Under the pieces are notes generated by a model. The model saw only the letters and a list, made by a program, of their open reading frames with translations, searched no databases and had not been told where the DNA came from. DNA of 64,000 nt from Bacteroides cellulosilyticus. Lineage in GTDB: Bacteria > Bacteroidota > Bacteroidia > Bacteroidales > Bacteroidaceae. Where the stretch lies: contig NZ_CP081903.1 of assembly GCF_020091405.1 (NCBI RefSeq), forward strand, positions 4,402,501 to 4,466,500, read 5' to 3'. A program made the translations under genes and the position numbers. This document shows positions 62,372 through 64,000 of the stretch, piece by piece. Each line of letters begins with the position of its first letter. The stretch's first letter is position 1.

Positions 62372-62728
62372 TTGAAATTCACAACGGAAACGGCTTGGTT
62401 TCCGTGTGATGAAACACTTGAACTGGTATGTGAGAAATTCCCAACACTATGTTATTTCTATCAATCGGAAGAGTCGGGTCTGGCGGAGTACTGGACAAAT
62501 GACCAAGAGAGTAAATACTTTCCCGAAAAGTACATTGCAGACCTATGTACTCCAGACGACAAATGGTACAAGGAATATTTTGTCAACCAGACAGAAGTAT
62601 TCAAGTGGTTTGAGGTGATAAGCGGTCAGTCTGTCGAATCAATAACAGAAATTCTTGCTATTGCCGAACAACGGAAAGATGAAAACGACAATTCTTTCTG
62701 TAACATCTATGAATATGCCGCAGGCTAA
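62372..62728 (+). CDS. Truncated YubB-like protein
   Basis: A 118-residue frame whose first possible start is a TTG. It matches only the C-terminal half of the YubB plan (TTETAWFPCDETLELVCEKF, PTLCYFYQSEESGLAEYW), which in the full protein at 52506 follows about 140 residues. The N-terminal half and the usual leader hairpin are missing. It is probably a remnant left by deletion, or a gene started by an unusual codon. Confidence 0.5.
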   Translation: MKFTTETAWFPCDETLELVCEKFPTLCYFYQSEESGLAEYWTNDQESKYFPEKYIADLCTPDDKWYKEYFVNQTEVFKWFEVISGQSVESITEILAIAEQRKDENDNSFCNIYEYAAG

Positions 62729-63087
62729 GACTAATCCGATGCAGAAAACGAAATGACGGTATGCTGACAGCGTGCAGCGAACTATCATTATCCGATAAGC
62801 TTCTCTGATTTCATGCAGATTGGAGACTTTGTCGCCTTCAGTCCTTTTATACAGTCTCAGAGTGCTTCTCCAGTCTTTTATAGATATTCTTTATATCGCA
62901 CATCGGCAGTTCTTATCTGAGAGATTTTGTATGCAAAGATACAGCTTTAGAATGGTCGTCAAGTAACGCTGCGCTAACAGTTCCCGGATACTTGTGGCAG
63001 CCTTCCGCATATCGAAGATTTGGGTATTCCACTTCATTCCATTCACTGTTTACTTGCCTTATCCATCCTTTCCTTGCTGTCAATTTC
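62729..63087. other. Intergenic module before the 161-aa gene
   Basis: No gene. It has CAGTCCTTTTATACAGTC at 62840-62857, CAGTCTTTTATAG at 62871-62883, a minus-strand promoter with -7 box CAAAGATA at 62934-62941 and CAAGTA 18 bp to its right, followed by CGCTGCGCTAACAGTTCCC. Confidence 0.65.
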
Positions 63088-63143
63088 GCATAAAAATCAT
63101 TCCTGACAAGAAGCCGAAAGAGCTTCAAGTAAAGGGAATAAAG
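63088..63143 (+). promoter_or_regulatory. Repeated leader element, copy before 63168
   Basis: GCATAAAAATCATTCC, then ATTCC (63099-63103) with GGAAT (63135-63139) around the same GAAGC/GCTTC hairpin. Both sides of the outer stem are changed together compared with other copies. It lies 24 bp before the ATG. Confidence 0.82.
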
Positions 63144-63167
63144 TTTAATCATTTAAATTTCAAAATT

Positions 63168-63653
63168 ATGCACAGCCGAATTTTTCAGATTTCTAAAATG
63201 TGGATAGAAAAAGAAAACTATCTGAATGAAGACACTCTCCATCAAGGAGATGGCAGTTTCTATGACTATTGTGCGGAGATAGATGACGAAGAACGTAAGG
63301 AGGATATTCGTTATTTGGTCAATACTGCTCTACCAAAAGATATGTTCGAACTTGTAGGTGATGACACCATACGCTACATTGGTGGTGTGGAACAATGGAA
63401 AGAGAACTTTGTGACTAACATCCGTAAGAAAGCTGAAGCTATTACGACGGAAAATATGTTGGAGTTTGTAGGCCCTGTTTATCAACTTGAAAAGGCATTG
63501 GAAAATCCATTGGATATTGCGTATCATTTCTATTTGGACGGAGAGGGATACCAGTCATTTGCCGAAAAATCTTTTGCATTTATGGAGTTTGTCTGTACGC
63601 TTGAACCGGGAACGATACTCTATATCGGAGGAGTCATCGACTATCACTTCTGA
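63168..63653 (+). CDS. Mobile-element hypothetical protein (161 aa)
   Basis: An acidic 161-residue soluble protein. The ATG at 63168, right after the leader, is used; an upstream extension to 62994 reads through the leader and is unlikely. Segments include SRIFQISKMWIEKENYLNED, YCAEIDDEERKEDIRYLVN and LEPGTILYIGGVIDYHF. No family is recognised. It ends before a strong hairpin. Confidence 0.65.
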   Translation: MHSRIFQISKMWIEKENYLNEDTLHQGDGSFYDYCAEIDDEERKEDIRYLVNTALPKDMFELVGDDTIRYIGGVEQWKENFVTNIRKKAEAITTENMLEFVGPVYQLEKALENPLDIAYHFYLDGEGYQSFAEKSFAFMEFVCTLEPGTILYIGGVIDYHF

Positions 63654-63676
63654 TACTCCATATAATTTTTTTAAAG

Positions 63677-63699
63677 CCACCCGCAACTCAAGCGGGTGG
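63677..63699. terminator. Terminator after the 161-aa gene
   Basis: A perfect 8-bp stem CCACCCGC/GCGGGTGG (63677-63684 with 63692-63699), with A and T runs on the left that could also serve minus-strand transcripts. Confidence 0.75.
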
Positions 63700-64000
63700 T
63701 TATCATCTTCCTATATAACAGTCCGGTTACTTTTATAGACCATGTTCTGCCGAACCTCTGTTACCAATTCACAGCCTCTTTTACCGATTCTATATTACCT
63801 GTTCTAATTGTATTACATTCTCACAGTCCCGACATGCACCATTGTTTGTTTCGTGCGCAAAGGTACGGTGGCAAACGATGTTCAAGTACCGCTGTTGCTA
63901 CCTGAAATGAGATTTGACGTAACCTTCCGCAATCACAGATTCCGGTATTCATAAAATTTCATTCCGGTTACTTGCTCATAGTTCTTGCATCCACCGTTGA
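63700..64000. other. Intergenic module running off the right edge
   Basis: No gene within the window. It has CAGTCCGGTTACTTTTATAG at 63719-63738 followed by ACCATG, and a minus-strand promoter with -7 box CAAAGGTA at 63858-63865 and CAAGTA to its right. The phrase GATTTGACGTAACCTTCCGC then matches the module at 51601. The leader and the next gene are expected beyond 64000. Confidence 0.65.

Noticed and set aside
62994..63167. N-terminal extension of the 161-aa protein
   Set aside because: It would be translated from the conserved leader element; the ATG at 63168 lies at the usual distance behind that element.

Overview
The window is a piece of a Bacteroides-type chromosome (Bacteroidales; Bacteroides or Phocaeicola most likely). 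Support comes from the -7 promoter box TAnnTTTG seen ahead of many genes, an UpxZ-type capsule leader gene, paired [FeFe]-hydrogenase systems, a ferritin-VIT1 protein, a small RRM protein, a histone-H1-like gene and mobile-element families typical of this order. No rRNA, tRNA or CRISPR array was seen.

Layout. (1) 1-16233: a capsular polysaccharide locus, all on +, AT-rich, entered at the tail of an UpxZ-like gene. It has a UDP-GlcNAc 2-epimerase, an RmlC-like epimerase, a decayed acetyltransferase, a Wzx flippase, a Wzy polymerase, glycosyltransferases, two copies of a pyruvyltransferase plus FrhB-like iron-sulphur gene pair, an initiating sugar-phosphate transferase and a DegT aminotransferase. 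(2) 16.4-19.1 kb: small secreted and uncharacterised genes and enolase. (3) 19.3-29.0 kb: a complete [FeFe]-hydrogenase block: a trimeric NAD(P)-linked enzyme (hydB, hydA, hydC) converging on hydF-hydG-hydE and a second, monomeric group-B-like hydrogenase. An iron alcohol dehydrogenase follows. Together these suit fermentative disposal of electrons as H2 and alcohol. (4) 30.4-44.0 kb: ordinary metabolic and transport genes, including a five-gene minus-strand operon (hydrolase, cyclophilin-like lipoprotein, DUF3737, MalY/PatB, EamA). (5) 44.2-45.6 kb: a tyrosine recombinase beside a 313-bp segment bounded by perfect 16-bp inverted repeats, a candidate invertible promoter. (6) 46-64 kb: the accessory region of an integrative or mobilizable element that runs off the right end: SSB, YubB/DUF1281-, DUF4313- and LPD11-type small genes, a serine-recombinase-like protein without the usual serine, a MobV relaxase with an oriT-like region, and an OmpA-family protein.

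The most unusual structure is in region 6. Small unrelated genes are separated by long intergenic modules that share one plan. Going left to right they carry the terminator of the previous gene, a conserved CTTTTATA-containing block, a minus-strand promoter (CAAAnnTA read on +), and a +-strand leader of about 60 nt just before the next start codon. That leader keeps a nested hairpin with compensatory base changes in its outer stem. It looks like a repeated regulatory RNA plus a repeated antisense or small-RNA promoter, used again and again across one element. A second notable pattern is two intergenic arrays (23.5 kb and 39.2 kb) of different palindromes that both repeat at exactly 22 bp.

Limits: all calls come from reading the sequence and remembered family features. 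No database search, folding or alignment program was run, and all names for short mobile-element genes are tentative.
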